NCBI GenBank assembly: GCA_902761035.1
Contig: CACWIW010000025.1
Span: forward strand, 1 to 40,340
Origin: an uncultured bacterium
GTDB taxonomy: Bacteria; Verrucomicrobiota; Kiritimatiellia; RFP12; UBA1067
Reading direction: 5' to 3'
Length of the DNA: 40,340 bases
The position numbers and the translations under genes were made by a program. Shown one piece after another: positions 1 through 18,900 of the stretch. How positions within the stretch are numbered: position 1 is the stretch's first letter; the number at the start of each line of letters is the position of its first letter. The notes below the pieces were generated by a model. The model was given only the letters and a program-made list of their open reading frames with translations. It was not told the DNA's origin and did no database searches.

Positions 1-1980
1 CGCCCCGCAGCACGCACTTCCGCAATCGCACCACGGATTGCCGCAACAGGCACCACTATTGCATGAACAACCATGTGCGTCGTCGTATTCCCCGTCCGTC
101 GGCATCCCGTCTCCCTGCATGGCATTGTCCTCGTTCTCGGACAGTCTGGGGCAGAACCGCGCCGTCTGCGTGTATTCCGTCGCGCCGCAAAGGTAGCTCG
201 GATGCGTCAGCGTATAGGAGACCGGGGTCGTCGAGGAACGCGGGAAATTCCCAGTCAGTTCGGCGGACAGGTCCGATTTCGCCTCGACGGATATCTTGTC
301 CGTCGCATTCCATGTACAGACCAGCCCCTTGACGTCCCTGCCCGGGTCGAGGAATACCAGCAGTTTCTTCGCGTTGAGGTCGTGGATACACGGCTCCTTC
401 GCCTTGGTGTTCGGGAACGCGATCCATCCGTGTTCAAGCGTGTACCAGGCCGGAAGACGCCCGATGGTGTAGCTTCCCGAGTCGATTTCCGCCTGCAAAG
501 TCGCAGGGATTGAACCCCAAATGCCTAATTCCACACCCCTCGGCAGGGGGACGTGAACGCTATTGGCGGTTGGGTCAGGGGCGTCTCCGCCCGAGCCGCG
601 CAGAGGCGGAGACGCGGGACGAGCCATCACGGGAACGACGATGTCGCCGATGACGATGCGCCCGGCTCCGCTCCCGCTCACGGTGATTGTCAGCACGGCA
701 GTGTCGTTGGTGTCAACGGGATAGGCGAATGGCGCATTTGTCGTCCCGGTGTAGAAGATGTGCTCGTATATTGTGTTCGTCGATCCTTCGGGACAGGCGA
801 ATGGGTCTAGGTCTCCGAGCTTTGCGGCAAATCCGTCGCAGTATTCGGTGCTGATGGAGTTGGGGTCGAGTGGATCGGAATTGTAGATGAACACCTCATC
901 GTAGTCCGTGAGGCCGTCGTAGTCGGAATCGGGGTGGCGGGGGTCGGTGTGGTACACAAACAGCTCGTCGATGGTGGCGAGGTCGTCGTTGTCGGGATCG
1001 GGGTTTACTGCGTCCTCCGGCGAAAGCGGGTAGAACGTCATCGAGGTGACGTTGGTGGGGATGGCGTTCGTCGTCCAGTCGTTGCCCGCGAACGACGCGC
1101 CGATGACGGCGTTTACAACGGGCTGGCAGCCCGTTGTACTAGTGCCGCCACACCGCGAAAGGTCGTAGCGGTAGGTGAACTGTCCGTCCGTCCTGAACTC
1201 GATCTGGAAGGAAAGCGGCGTATCGGTGTCACGGTCAAGCAAGGCGTTCTGCCACGTGATTTGCAGCGTGTTCGAGGGCGTGACGTAGTGCCACAGCTGG
1301 CTCGGCCTGTCGGATTCGGCAAGCCAGTCCCAGTTCGCCTGCCGTGCAATTCCGAGCGACGCCATGAACGGCGCGAACCAGTAGTTAGTGGCGATCTCGC
1401 CGCCCGCCTCCATTATCTGCGGCTCTATCTTGCCGAAGGCGTAGATGCGCAGACGGTCAACGTCGTTTGTGGCGACCTGAAACGCCCAATTCGTGAGAGC
1501 CACGTAAATCCAGTCCGTCGCCGCGCCGAACGCGCGCCAGTCAGAACACACGGTCGCACCGACGGGCGCGGAGAAGTCGAACGCCTCGTCCGTGCCGACG
1601 CGCGACATCACGAAACCGCGCCGGAAGTCGTCGCCCGTGATCGTGCGCGTGGTGTTCGTCGAGGTGATGGGGGCGAAGTTCGACCACTCGTCCGTGACGG
1701 GCGCGGGGTCGCCGACCATGCCGCCCTGCGATGGTAGAATCCCGCCCTGGAATCCCTGCTGCTGGTTGTTCGTAACCGAGCCGGGCGAATCGAGCGGCTG
1801 AAGCCCACCGCCGGGGCCGACAACCATCTGCACGTTGTTCGTGCCGCCGTCCCCGCCGCCAGGATCTCCGCCGTTGCCTCCGCCGTCCGGCTTGATGCTG
1901 GCAATGAGCCAGAATGCAAGGAACATGATCCCGAACACGACGCGCCCTGTCTTCGACTGCTTCTTGAAGAACCCCACCAT
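1..1980 (-). CDS. Large secreted or surface protein, C-terminus beyond left edge
   Basis: The frame is open from the ATG at 1980 to the window edge (660 codons), so the gene continues to the left. An N-terminal hydrophobic stretch (about residues 13-30, VVFGIMFLAFWLIAS) is followed by a Gly/Asn/Gln-rich linker. Around residues 320-370 there are two Asp-rich segments (PDPDNDD, HPDSDYDGLTDYDE, NSDPLDPN) like thrombospondin type 3 calcium-binding repeats. The last visible 25 residues hold eight cysteines in a Gly-rich run. This suggests an exported, calcium-stabilised protein; its function is unknown. No convincing Shine-Dalgarno lies in front of ATG 1980. The natural N-terminus is probably the short ORF starting at 2108, which a 20-bp tandem duplication has thrown out of frame. 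Two palindromes (581-615 and 1114-1138) are translated within it. It is the last visible gene of the leftward train. Confidence 0.8.
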   Translation of the reverse strand, partial: MVGFFKKQSKTGRVVFGIMFLAFWLIASIKPDGGGNGGDPGGGDGGTNNVQMVVGPGGGLQPLDSPGSVTNNQQQGFQGGILPSQGGMVGDPAPVTDEWSNFAPITSTNTTRTITGDDFRRGFVMSRVGTDEAFDFSAPVGATVCSDWRAFGAATDWIYVALTNWAFQVATNDVDRLRIYAFGKIEPQIMEAGGEIATNYWFAPFMASLGIARQANWDWLAESDRPSQLWHYVTPSNTLQITWQNALLDRDTDTPLSFQIEFRTDGQFTYRYDLSRCGGTSTTGCQPVVNAVIGASFAGNDWTTNAIPTNVTSMTFYPLSPEDAVNPDPDNDDLATIDELFVYHTDPRHPDSDYDGLTDYDEVFIYNSDPLDPNSISTEYCDGFAAKLGDLDPFACPEGSTNTIYEHIFYTGTTNAPFAYPVDTNDTAVLTITVSGSGAGRIVIGDIVVPVMARPASPPLRGSGGDAPDPTANSVHVPLPRGVELGIWGSIPATLQAEIDSGSYTIGRLPAWYTLEHGWIAFPNTKAKEPCIHDLNAKKLLVFLDPGRDVKGLVCTWNATDKISVEAKSDLSAELTGNFPRSSTTPVSYTLTHPSYLCGATEYTQTARFCPRLSENEDNAMQGDGMPTDGEYDDAHGCSCNSGACCGNPWCDCGSACCGA
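581..615. repeat. Coding palindrome with 11-bp arms in the surface-protein gene
   Basis: The arms GCGTCTCCGCC (581-591) and GGCGGAGACGC (605-615) are perfect reverse complements around a 13-nt centre. On the minus strand the element is read in frame as part of a Pro/Gly-rich peptide (ARPASPPLRGSGGDAPDP) and does not interrupt the gene. It looks like a small mobile palindromic unit tolerated in a linker. Confidence 0.75.
1114..1138. repeat. Coding palindrome with 11-bp arms and 3-nt centre
   Basis: TACAACGGGCT (1114-1124) and AGCCCGTTGTA (1128-1138) are perfect reverse complements separated by GGC. The minus strand reads it as STTGCQPVV inside the surface protein without breaking the frame. 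The arm / 3-nt centre / arm layout matches the hairpin units found inside metK and the VWA gene, although the sequence differs. Confidence 0.8.
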
Positions 1981-1981
1981 A

Positions 1982-2108
1982 TCCCGCACGGGGCGGATGT
2001 CCTTCGCACGGGGCGGATGTCCTTCTCGTGCATCAGCGCGACAAGCCACGCGATGGTCAAAACACCAGAAAGAGAAACGAGAAACGCTATCCAAAGTCGT
2101 GAAAGCAT
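1982..2108 (-). pseudogene. Frame-displaced N-terminal segment of the surface-protein gene
   Basis: An ATG at 2108 follows a good ribosome site (GAGGTGA, overlapping the stop of the upstream gene). It encodes a membrane segment, MLSRLWIAFLVSLSGVLTIA, and then reaches the 20-bp duplication at 1985-2024. The same frame stays open to 1608 but looks like a shadow there. If one 20-bp copy is removed, the reading passes ...HEKDIRPVRD directly into MVGFFKKQ of the 1..1980 frame, giving one protein with two N-terminal membrane segments. I therefore read it as the real start of that gene, broken here. Alternatives are a separate short membrane protein or an assembly error. Confidence 0.6.
1985..2024. 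repeat. Perfect 20-bp tandem duplication
   Basis: Bases 1985-2004 and 2005-2024 are identical (CGCACGGGGCGGATGTCCTT, twice). Since 20 is not a multiple of 3, the extra copy shifts the frame between the well-signalled start at 2108 and the long frame of the surface protein. Such direct repeats are prone to slipped-strand gain or loss. Confidence 0.9.
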
Positions 2109-2112
2109 GGCG

Positions 2113-2733
2113 TCACCTCACTTTGAGCGCGAAGGAGTTGTGCTTGATGTCGCACCGAACCCACTCGGACGGCGTTCCCGCGCCGCGCCGGACGACGCGC
2201 GCCATGTTCCATTCGCGCCTGAAAAGCCATGCCGGGGGAGGCGTGGTGGAAAGGCCGGAAAAGGCCGTCTCGCCCCCGCACGTGGCCGTGAAACGCCTCG
2301 GCGCGAAGTCCGGGTCGTGTTCCAAGTGGACGTCCAGGACGCCGCACAGGGCGTTTACGGCGGCTTCCGTTTCAATCCGCTCCCAGGCGCGGACGTTCTC
2401 GACGAAGTACCGCCCCGCGCGCCAGCCGTAAACCGTCTCGATCTCCGACACGTCCAGCACGCCGTTCGTGTTCGCGTCGCACCCGAACGCGATTTCAAGA
2501 TTGTTCGTCGGCGTTCCGTCCAGCTGCAGCCGAATCTTCACGTCCCTCACGTCCGTGCGCCCCGTTTGGATCACGACGTTGGTGGATACCTCCGTGTCCG
2601 CATACGGCGACACCGGCTGCGCCGGCACGAGGATCGTGCGAGATTCCCCAGACAAGTACATCAAGCCGCATGTGATACATATCATCACGCGCCATTTGAC
2701 CACCAAGCCAATTCTGTTCTTGAACATCAACAT
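2113..2733 (-). CDS. Small secreted protein with an EF-hand-like calcium loop
   Basis: This is a 206-residue protein. Residues about 8-29 form a hydrophobic segment after basic residues and probably act as a signal peptide or anchor. Residues 86-97 (DANTNGVLDVSE) match the D-x-N-x-N-G-x-L-D-x-x-E calcium-binding loop of EF-hand and dockerin-like modules, followed by a Gly/Trp-rich stretch. I do not recognise the remainder; it is likely an exported protein. The start ATG at 2733 follows GAGGTGAAACA, which overlaps the end of the upstream gene 9 nt away. The stop lies 4 nt before the ATG at 2108, so translation of the next protein is probably coupled. It may work with the surface protein downstream. 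Confidence 0.75.
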   Translation of the reverse strand: MLMFKNRIGLVVKWRVMICITCGLMYLSGESRTILVPAQPVSPYADTEVSTNVVIQTGRTDVRDVKIRLQLDGTPTNNLEIAFGCDANTNGVLDVSEIETVYGWRAGRYFVENVRAWERIETEAAVNALCGVLDVHLEHDPDFAPRRFTATCGGETAFSGLSTTPPPAWLFRREWNMARVVRRGAGTPSEWVRCDIKHNSFALKVR

Positions 2734-2742
2734 TGTTTCACC

Positions 2743-4464
2743 TCATGCTCCGCTTAAGTACGACAAGATCGAGCGGCGGAATGCGCTCTCGTGCGAAGCA
2801 GCAGCGCGCTGCTTGAAGATGTCGGACGGCGTACTGCGCTCGCTGATGTGCATATTGCTCGTTCGCTGGACAGGCAGATACTCCACCCATTGAACGGCGA
2901 CTTTGTGCCATTTCCCGTCGCCGCCGTACACTTCTTCGTAATCGACGCGCTTCACGCCTTTATATCCGTATGCTGTAACCGCAATCGTGCTTTCGCCGCC
3001 CTCTCTCTCGACGACCTGCGTCTTAAGGATGTTGCGCGTTATGCAGCTCGGATGCTCAAACTTGCCGTCGCCGTAGTAGTTGGCGACAGACTCATGCTCC
3101 CAAAAGGACGATGCCTTGCGTCCGAGGACGCCTTTCCAGATGTCCTCGTGCGTCCGCATCTGCTGATAGAGCGGAATCGCAAGAAGCGGTGCCATCGCGA
3201 AGTAGGCGTCCTTGAAGTAGCGCTCGTTGAACTGAACGAAAAAGGAAAATGCCTCGTCGTAGTCCCAGTTGCGGAACTGCAATGGATCGGTGTCGATTGT
3301 CGCCTCGTTGAGATGCTGCGAGAAAAGCACATTGACCTTTCTCTGTTTGATGAACGTGAAGTCGTCGCCGTAGCCTACCGTCGAGTCCTTCATCAGATTC
3401 AGCATCTGCGCCTGCGCAACTGGAGTGAACAGCAGACGGAACTCAACCTCGTGGTCGCGGTCTTTGGCGTGGAACCACGTCTCGAACTCGTGGTTGCTCA
3501 TCAGGGTGAAATTGGAGTTGTCGGTGAGGTTGCGCGAATATGCCTTCAGCTGGCTGAGACGCCACTTCTTGCGGATCGAACTCCATAATTCGCCGTCCTT
3601 CCCGGTCAAGCCGGAGGGTTGCCGTGAAAAGGAAAGATTCGGGGCTGCATCATTGCCATATATGAGGAGCTTCTGCTCGCTGTAAACCGGTATCGGCTTG
3701 GTCACGTGGGCGTAGAGCGTCTCGTACCTTCTGACACGATGCCGTTTCCCGTCGGCACCCAATTCCCACTCCGTCCACGAGATTTCCTTTGAGCCTTCGT
3801 ATGTTTTCGCGCCCCACTCCATTTCGAGGTAGTGCCCGAACACAAAAGGATTCCCATTTATGACGCCGGACTGCGCAAAGATGATGGACTTGCCGTCGTT
3901 GAATGAGTCATCCCAGCCATACTGCCTGTGGAGCGAGGCCAGCCTGTCCGCTGTGAAATACGGGTCGAACTCCAGCCGGGGAACCGTCGCCTCGATCAAC
4001 TTGACGGTTATGTCCCACGTGTAGAGACGGTTCAACGGCTCCATCTGATTCCATGCGATGCCTTTCTTCGTGGTAATTCTCGACTCAAGGTTGGCGAGCA
4101 GTTCCGACACCGCGTTAAAGAGAGGAATCATGGCGATCCCCAGAATCAGCCCCACGACTATGCCGAGGATGCACAGCGCCTGCGTATGCTTGTCCGGGCC
4201 ATTCGTCGCTATCGCCCCAATGAGCGCCGCTACGGCCCCGATAAAACCTATGGCCATCAGGCAGCCGTAGCAGGTCTTCTTGTTGTTTGCCGTCTCGGCT
4301 TCGGACTGAAGTTTGTTGATCTCCGCTACAAGCCGACGGTTCGCCCTGACGTCAACGCCAGAACGCTCCGTAAGTTCCTTGAACTTCTCACGCGTCAGCG
4401 CGGCGAACTTCTGGCGAAATTCGTCGCGGTAACGCGCAAGCGGCTCATAGACGTCCTCGATCAA
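2743..4464 (-). CDS. Membrane protein encoded beside LemA (DUF3137/MAG6450-like)
   Basis: This is a 573-residue protein if it starts at the TTG at 4464, whose TTGA overlaps the LemA stop and which has AAGGGG about 9 nt upstream. A longer frame to 4587 exists but lies wholly inside lemA. Residues 1-60 are helical and charged; two membrane segments follow at about 65-88 and 100-122. The rest is a large domain presumably on one face of the membrane. The segment near VPRLEFDPYF and the position next to LemA recall the DUF3137 or MAG6450-type partners of LemA, an assignment made from memory. Function is unknown. The 4-bp overlap implies translational coupling and probably a physical complex with LemA. 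Confidence 0.75.
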   Translation of the reverse strand: MIEDVYEPLARYRDEFRQKFAALTREKFKELTERSGVDVRANRRLVAEINKLQSEAETANNKKTCYGCLMAIGFIGAVAALIGAIATNGPDKHTQALCILGIVVGLILGIAMIPLFNAVSELLANLESRITTKKGIAWNQMEPLNRLYTWDITVKLIEATVPRLEFDPYFTADRLASLHRQYGWDDSFNDGKSIIFAQSGVINGNPFVFGHYLEMEWGAKTYEGSKEISWTEWELGADGKRHRVRRYETLYAHVTKPIPVYSEQKLLIYGNDAAPNLSFSRQPSGLTGKDGELWSSIRKKWRLSQLKAYSRNLTDNSNFTLMSNHEFETWFHAKDRDHEVEFRLLFTPVAQAQMLNLMKDSTVGYGDDFTFIKQRKVNVLFSQHLNEATIDTDPLQFRNWDYDEAFSFFVQFNERYFKDAYFAMAPLLAIPLYQQMRTHEDIWKGVLGRKASSFWEHESVANYYGDGKFEHPSCITRNILKTQVVEREGGESTIAVTAYGYKGVKRVDYEEVYGGDGKWHKVAVQWVEYLPVQRTSNMHISERSTPSDIFKQRAAASHESAFRRSILSYLSGA

Positions 4465-5123
4465 AAGAAGGTACCCCTTGCCTGCGCCTTGACCTCGGCG
4501 GACGCGGTGAACGGAATGCGCGTCGTGTAGCCGGCGCGGGCCGCGACGATCTGCTTCGTGGGCCAGTCGAAGATGTCGGCGTTCCACTGCATGACGGAAT
4601 CGTTGTACAGCTGACGGGCGGCGGTGATCTCCTTCTGGAGGTAGCTGTTCTGCTGGATCGCGTCGGCGATTGCGGCGTGCGCCTTGAGGTCAGGATACGC
4701 CTCGACCTGCGGGAAGAGCCGCCCGAAACACCCGTCGATCTGGTTGGCGACGGCGTTCCGGTCGCCGTCAGCCAGGCGCCCGCCTCGGAAAGCAGCGACG
4801 GCCTTCATGACGTCCTTGTCGAGGTCGATTGCCTTTTCGACGAGTTTTGCGAGGTTCTTCAGAATCTGCACCCTCTGCTCAAGGTAGTTGTCGATGGTCG
4901 ATGCGTCCGACTGTATCTTCTGCTGGAGCTGCTGGAAGTAGTTTCTGGCGTTGATCTTCATGAACAGGAAGATCAATCCCGGAATTATGAACAGGCACCA
5001 CAGCACAATCTCGAACAGAGTCGATCCCCAGCCGACTCTGGTGGGGAGCTGCTTTTCTATTACGTTTATGTCGCGCCCCGCGCCATTGACGGGGCCTGTT
5101 AGTTCGTCTAGTTCATTTGCCAT
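4461..5123 (-). CDS. lemA: LemA family membrane protein
   Basis: This is a 220-residue protein. The start ATG at 5123 is preceded by AGGA; an in-frame ATG at 5192 overlaps the upstream gene and lacks such support. One membrane segment lies near the N-terminus (IVLWCLFIIPGLIFLFM, about 26-45). A long helical region follows, and the C-terminal signature LYNDSVMQWNADI then FDWPT matches the LemA pattern of YN...N...P. LemA proteins are single-pass membrane proteins with a helical bundle and no settled biochemical role. The gene overlaps its downstream partner by 4 bp. Its presence inside a nuclease/helicase train is unusual and could supply a membrane component. Confidence 0.9.
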   Translation of the reverse strand: MANELDELTGPVNGAGRDINVIEKQLPTRVGWGSTLFEIVLWCLFIIPGLIFLFMKINARNYFQQLQQKIQSDASTIDNYLEQRVQILKNLAKLVEKAIDLDKDVMKAVAAFRGGRLADGDRNAVANQIDGCFGRLFPQVEAYPDLKAHAAIADAIQQNSYLQKEITAARQLYNDSVMQWNADIFDWPTKQIVAARAGYTTRIPFTASAEVKAQARGTFF

Positions 5124-5151
5124 TTTATTGTTCCTTTTTTTGTTTAGAAAA

Positions 5152-5979
5152 TCACGTGCGGGACTGGACGTCGAGAACTCGCGGTTCCTCATAGCGCGTC
5201 GGCCACACGTCCTGTTCGCGGCAGGCCTTCAGCTCCTCAATCGCAAGTTCGTTGACCTTGCCAGCCTGTGCAAGCATCTCCTCGGAAACTTGCCACACCC
5301 CGCATCGGTATGGAATTCTCTTCTCGACGGCAATCAGCCATGCCGTCGTATCGACTCCTCCAGAGGCCGCCTTGAACACGTCATGGTAAAACGCCATCTG
5401 CTCCGCATAGCCGTATTTGAAACAGTCGTTCGTGAAGTAATCGAGGTTGTCGCAGGTCTTCAGGTCTATTATCGCCTTGAGATTCGGGTTGAACGCGTCC
5501 ATCCGAATCTGCACATTCTCTCCGAGGTACTCCGTCCGAACGACGCACTCGCAGGCGCAGCCGTCCAGAAGTTCCGCCGTCTTGGGATGCGCCCACACGG
5601 CCTCCTGCAACTTCGACATGAAGTCGAACTCGTTAGTCAGGATGATCTTCTTCGTCTGCGTCGCCGCCCAGTCCTTGTACGCCTTGGTCAGTTTGCCGAA
5701 CGGCTCTCCCGTCTTCGGATTGATCGGCCCGGCGGAGACAAGGTACTCCTCGTCAAAGGCATCCTGCCCCGCCAGCACGAGAGCGTGGGTGGCGCGTCCG
5801 ATCTGGAACGCCGCCGTGTCGTCGATGATGACCTCGCCGCTGAGTTTCTGCCTGTACAGCAGAGGGCACACGCGGAAGTCCGACAGGAAGTGGCTTGTCA
5901 GGTAAAGTCCCTGGTACGCATCTTCCAGATACACATCAAACGGGACATTCTGGATAAACGGATATTCATCAAGCGTCAT
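5152..5979 (-). CDS. RecE-like PD-(D/E)XK exonuclease
   Basis: This is a 275-residue protein. GRATHALVL (about 62-70) is the helix preceding the active site in RecE/YqaJ-type nucleases. RMDAF...AIIDLKT (about 159-175) supplies the D...(D/E)xK catalytic residues, and AEQMAFYHDVF (about 192-202) is the typical following helix. It resembles the phage-derived 'PDDEXK-like, exodeoxyribonuclease VIII' family (PF12684/DUF3799). Such enzymes usually digest linear duplex DNA for recombination and are paired with an annealing protein; none is visible here. Start ATG 5979 follows AAGGAG, and the stop of the giant helicase gene is 10 nt upstream. In this setting it may have been recruited for DNA degradation by the defence train. 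Confidence 0.85.
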   Translation of the reverse strand: MTLDEYPFIQNVPFDVYLEDAYQGLYLTSHFLSDFRVCPLLYRQKLSGEVIIDDTAAFQIGRATHALVLAGQDAFDEEYLVSAGPINPKTGEPFGKLTKAYKDWAATQTKKIILTNEFDFMSKLQEAVWAHPKTAELLDGCACECVVRTEYLGENVQIRMDAFNPNLKAIIDLKTCDNLDYFTNDCFKYGYAEQMAFYHDVFKAASGGVDTTAWLIAVEKRIPYRCGVWQVSEEMLAQAGKVNELAIEELKACREQDVWPTRYEEPRVLDVQSRT

Positions 5980-5989
5980 TAGTTTCTCC

Positions 5990-15934
<9,945 letters not shown>

Positions 15935-15946
15935 GTTCTCTCCTCG

Positions 15947-18900
15947 TCAAATAACCTCAATGCGGTTTGCTTCAACGCCTAAACGGTTCAAAAGCTGGCG
16001 GAAGTAGTACTCCGTCCGCCACAGATAGATTTTGTTTGCCAGCTCCTTGGCGCGGACGTTGCCGTCCGATCCGAGCTTTGACTTGAAATGGTCATGCGGC
16101 GTCTTCTTGCCGGCTTCAAGATGGATAAAGTACTTACTGAACTGGCCGTCCTGCGGCAGGGCGTCGAATTTCGCAGGGTCAAGGTCGTTCAACTTTTCAA
16201 ACAGCTTCTGGAAGAGTTCTTTCCAGGTGCCGACGTTGGCGACCTTCGAGCCGTCGAACATCAGGGTGCTTGGCTTCTTCACAGCCGAAATGTGCGCCTC
16301 ATCTAGATAGTTTCCACCGGTTGGTGCAGCCGGCTGGCTGACCGGCGTCGGGGCGGCAACGGGCACGCTCGGCTTGGCGGCTGTCTGTTTTGCCGCGTCA
16401 AATAGATTCATCTGGACAGGGTCAGCGACAAGTACAAGGGGCGGTGGTTGAGACGGCGTCCTCGACGCGGGCGTCACGGTGGGCTGCGTGGGCGCAGGCG
16501 GTACGGACGGCTGCGTGGTGCCACAGGGCATGTCGTCGCCCAAAGAGAGCTGTTTCACGCCGTTCATGCGGGCGAACTTCACGTCGATTCCGTACTCGAA
16601 ATCGTCATCTTCGAGGGTGAACAGCTTTTTCATGCCCTCGTCGACCGCCGCCTCGAACGAGATGTTATGGCAGACAGCCGTCGTCTCGATCATGATCATC
16701 GCGTTGTCGCGGCAGAATTTCTTGAGGATGCCGGCCTTGTCAACCGACACCTGGGGCAGATGCTTGTCCTCAAGGAACACGCCTACGAATGCGTGCCCCT
16801 GAATCAGCACGATGACGGGATTGAGATTGCACGTTTCAGCTATCGACGCAAAGAGCAAGGTGGAGTCCAGGCAGGTCGCCAGCTTGTACTTCATGATCTC
16901 GTTCGGGAGACGGATCTTCTGCCCCGGCAGGCCGAAGTTAGCCGGGCACTCCGCATAGCGGATGTACTTGCGTCTGATCGCCTCGAAGATGGCGCGGCAG
17001 ATGTACCCGACCCTCTCGCGGTCGCCTTGGTAGCCATTGAGCGAGGGATTGCCCGTCCCCTGCCCCAGGAGCGTGGCGGCGTCGGACTGCATCTGGAGAA
17101 CAACCTCGCAATGCGGGATGACATACGCGGCAAGCATGTCGGGCTGGCGGAGGATGTTGTGCGAGTGGTCTGGGGCGACGGCCTCGACACGGTAGTCGTG
17201 CTTGAACAGCATTCTTCCTTCCGAAAGAACCTCCACGCGGAGATAGCCGGTCTGGACGCTCGCCACGCGGCGGAGCGTCTCGACGTTGAAGCGAATCTGG
17301 ATCGCGCCCGTGTCGATCTCCTTGTCCTCCCAGAGGTCGCCCAGGTCTTGCGTGTATTCCAGCAGGAACTTCTCCGGGCAGGATATGCGGCACTCGCACT
17401 TCTTCAAGGTATCCCGCGTCTTGTTCTTGATACGGAGGTTGGATATGAGCGGGCGCAGGTTCTGCGCAAGGGCGAGGTTGAGGTGGTGCGTGTAGTCGAT
17501 CTGCACGGATATCCCGTTCTTGACCACTTCCTGCGTTCCCTCCTGGGAAAGGTAGGTGCCGATGGCAAAGCCGGTCAGGAACGCCGCGTAAGCCTCGCGG
17601 TGCAGGAGCCGACAGAACGCGTCGGTCTGGTCCTTCGGCATCTTCTTTGGATCGTAGTACTGCCCGTCGCGCTTGGCCACCTCGATAGCCAGCGACTGGA
17701 AAGCGAGATCGAACCGCGACAGCCGCGCGCGCACCTCGTTCGTCGCAAACGCACCGAGCTTGCTCACGCCGATCTCTCCCACCTTGCACAGCCCGCCGGC
17801 GCGCATCATCATGTTGTACACCGTCTCGGGGTTGAGTTCGGCGGGGTGAAGCCTGTATTCAGTCGCCGCGCCGATGCCCGTGTGCAGGGCGGCGGTGATA
17901 TCCGCGCGAATCATCATCTGGTACTGTCCGGCAAGCCCCTTGTCCTCGATCAAGTCGTTTACAAGAAGCTCACCCACCTGATAGGCGCAATGCTTTACGA
18001 TGGAGCGGTTGTTGACCATGATCGGCGCGAAAAGCCCCTTGGCCGTTTCCAGTTCCGCCGCCTCGCCGATGATGTCGTAAGGGTTGGTTCCCTCGCTGTT
18101 CGAGGCGTCGTCCGATATGTCAACCGGCAGAAGCTCGGTCATCTGCTCCTTGGTCGGCTCGTCCACCTTGGCAAGGCGCATGGCCTGACGCTCCTTGACC
18201 TGCTCGTAGAACGTCCTCGCCACGCGGGCGTTCCCGAACGCCTTTGTCTTGTTCGCGACGAGCGCGTGCATCTCCTCCTGCACGAGGCGCACGACCTCTT
18301 CGCCGAACCGGTAAAGCTCCTTCTTGGCCATGCGGGCGAAGATTTCCGCAAGCTCGTCCGCCGAGTAGTCGGGAAACTCGATGTAGCGGGTGAAGCGCGA
18401 TTGCAGGCCGGGGTTCATGTCGATGAACTTGTGCATCTCGTCGGTGTAGCCAGCGATAATGACGACGAGCTTGTCACGGTCGTCTTCCATGCGCTTGAGG
18501 AGCGTATCGACCGCCTCATGGCCAAAGTCCTTCTCTCCCCCGTTGGCAAGCGTGTACGCCTCGTCGATGAACAGGACGCCGTTCAACGCCTCGTCGATGA
18601 TGGCGTTGGTCTTCACCGCCGTCTGCCCGATGTACTCGGCTACGAGCTTCGATCTGTCCGCCTCCACGAGCGTGTCGGTTTTGATCACGCCCAGCGCCTT
18701 GTAGGCGCGCGCCATGATCCTTGCGACCGTTGTCTTGCCAGTTCCCGGACTCCCGGAGAACACGCAATGGTAAGACGCCGGCGTGACCGTCAGACCCATC
18801 GCCTTGCGCCGCTTCTGCAACTTGAAGTAGCTGACGAGCTTGCGGATCTCGTCCTTGACGGGCTTGATGCCCACCAGCTCGTCCAGCTCCTTCAGCACGT

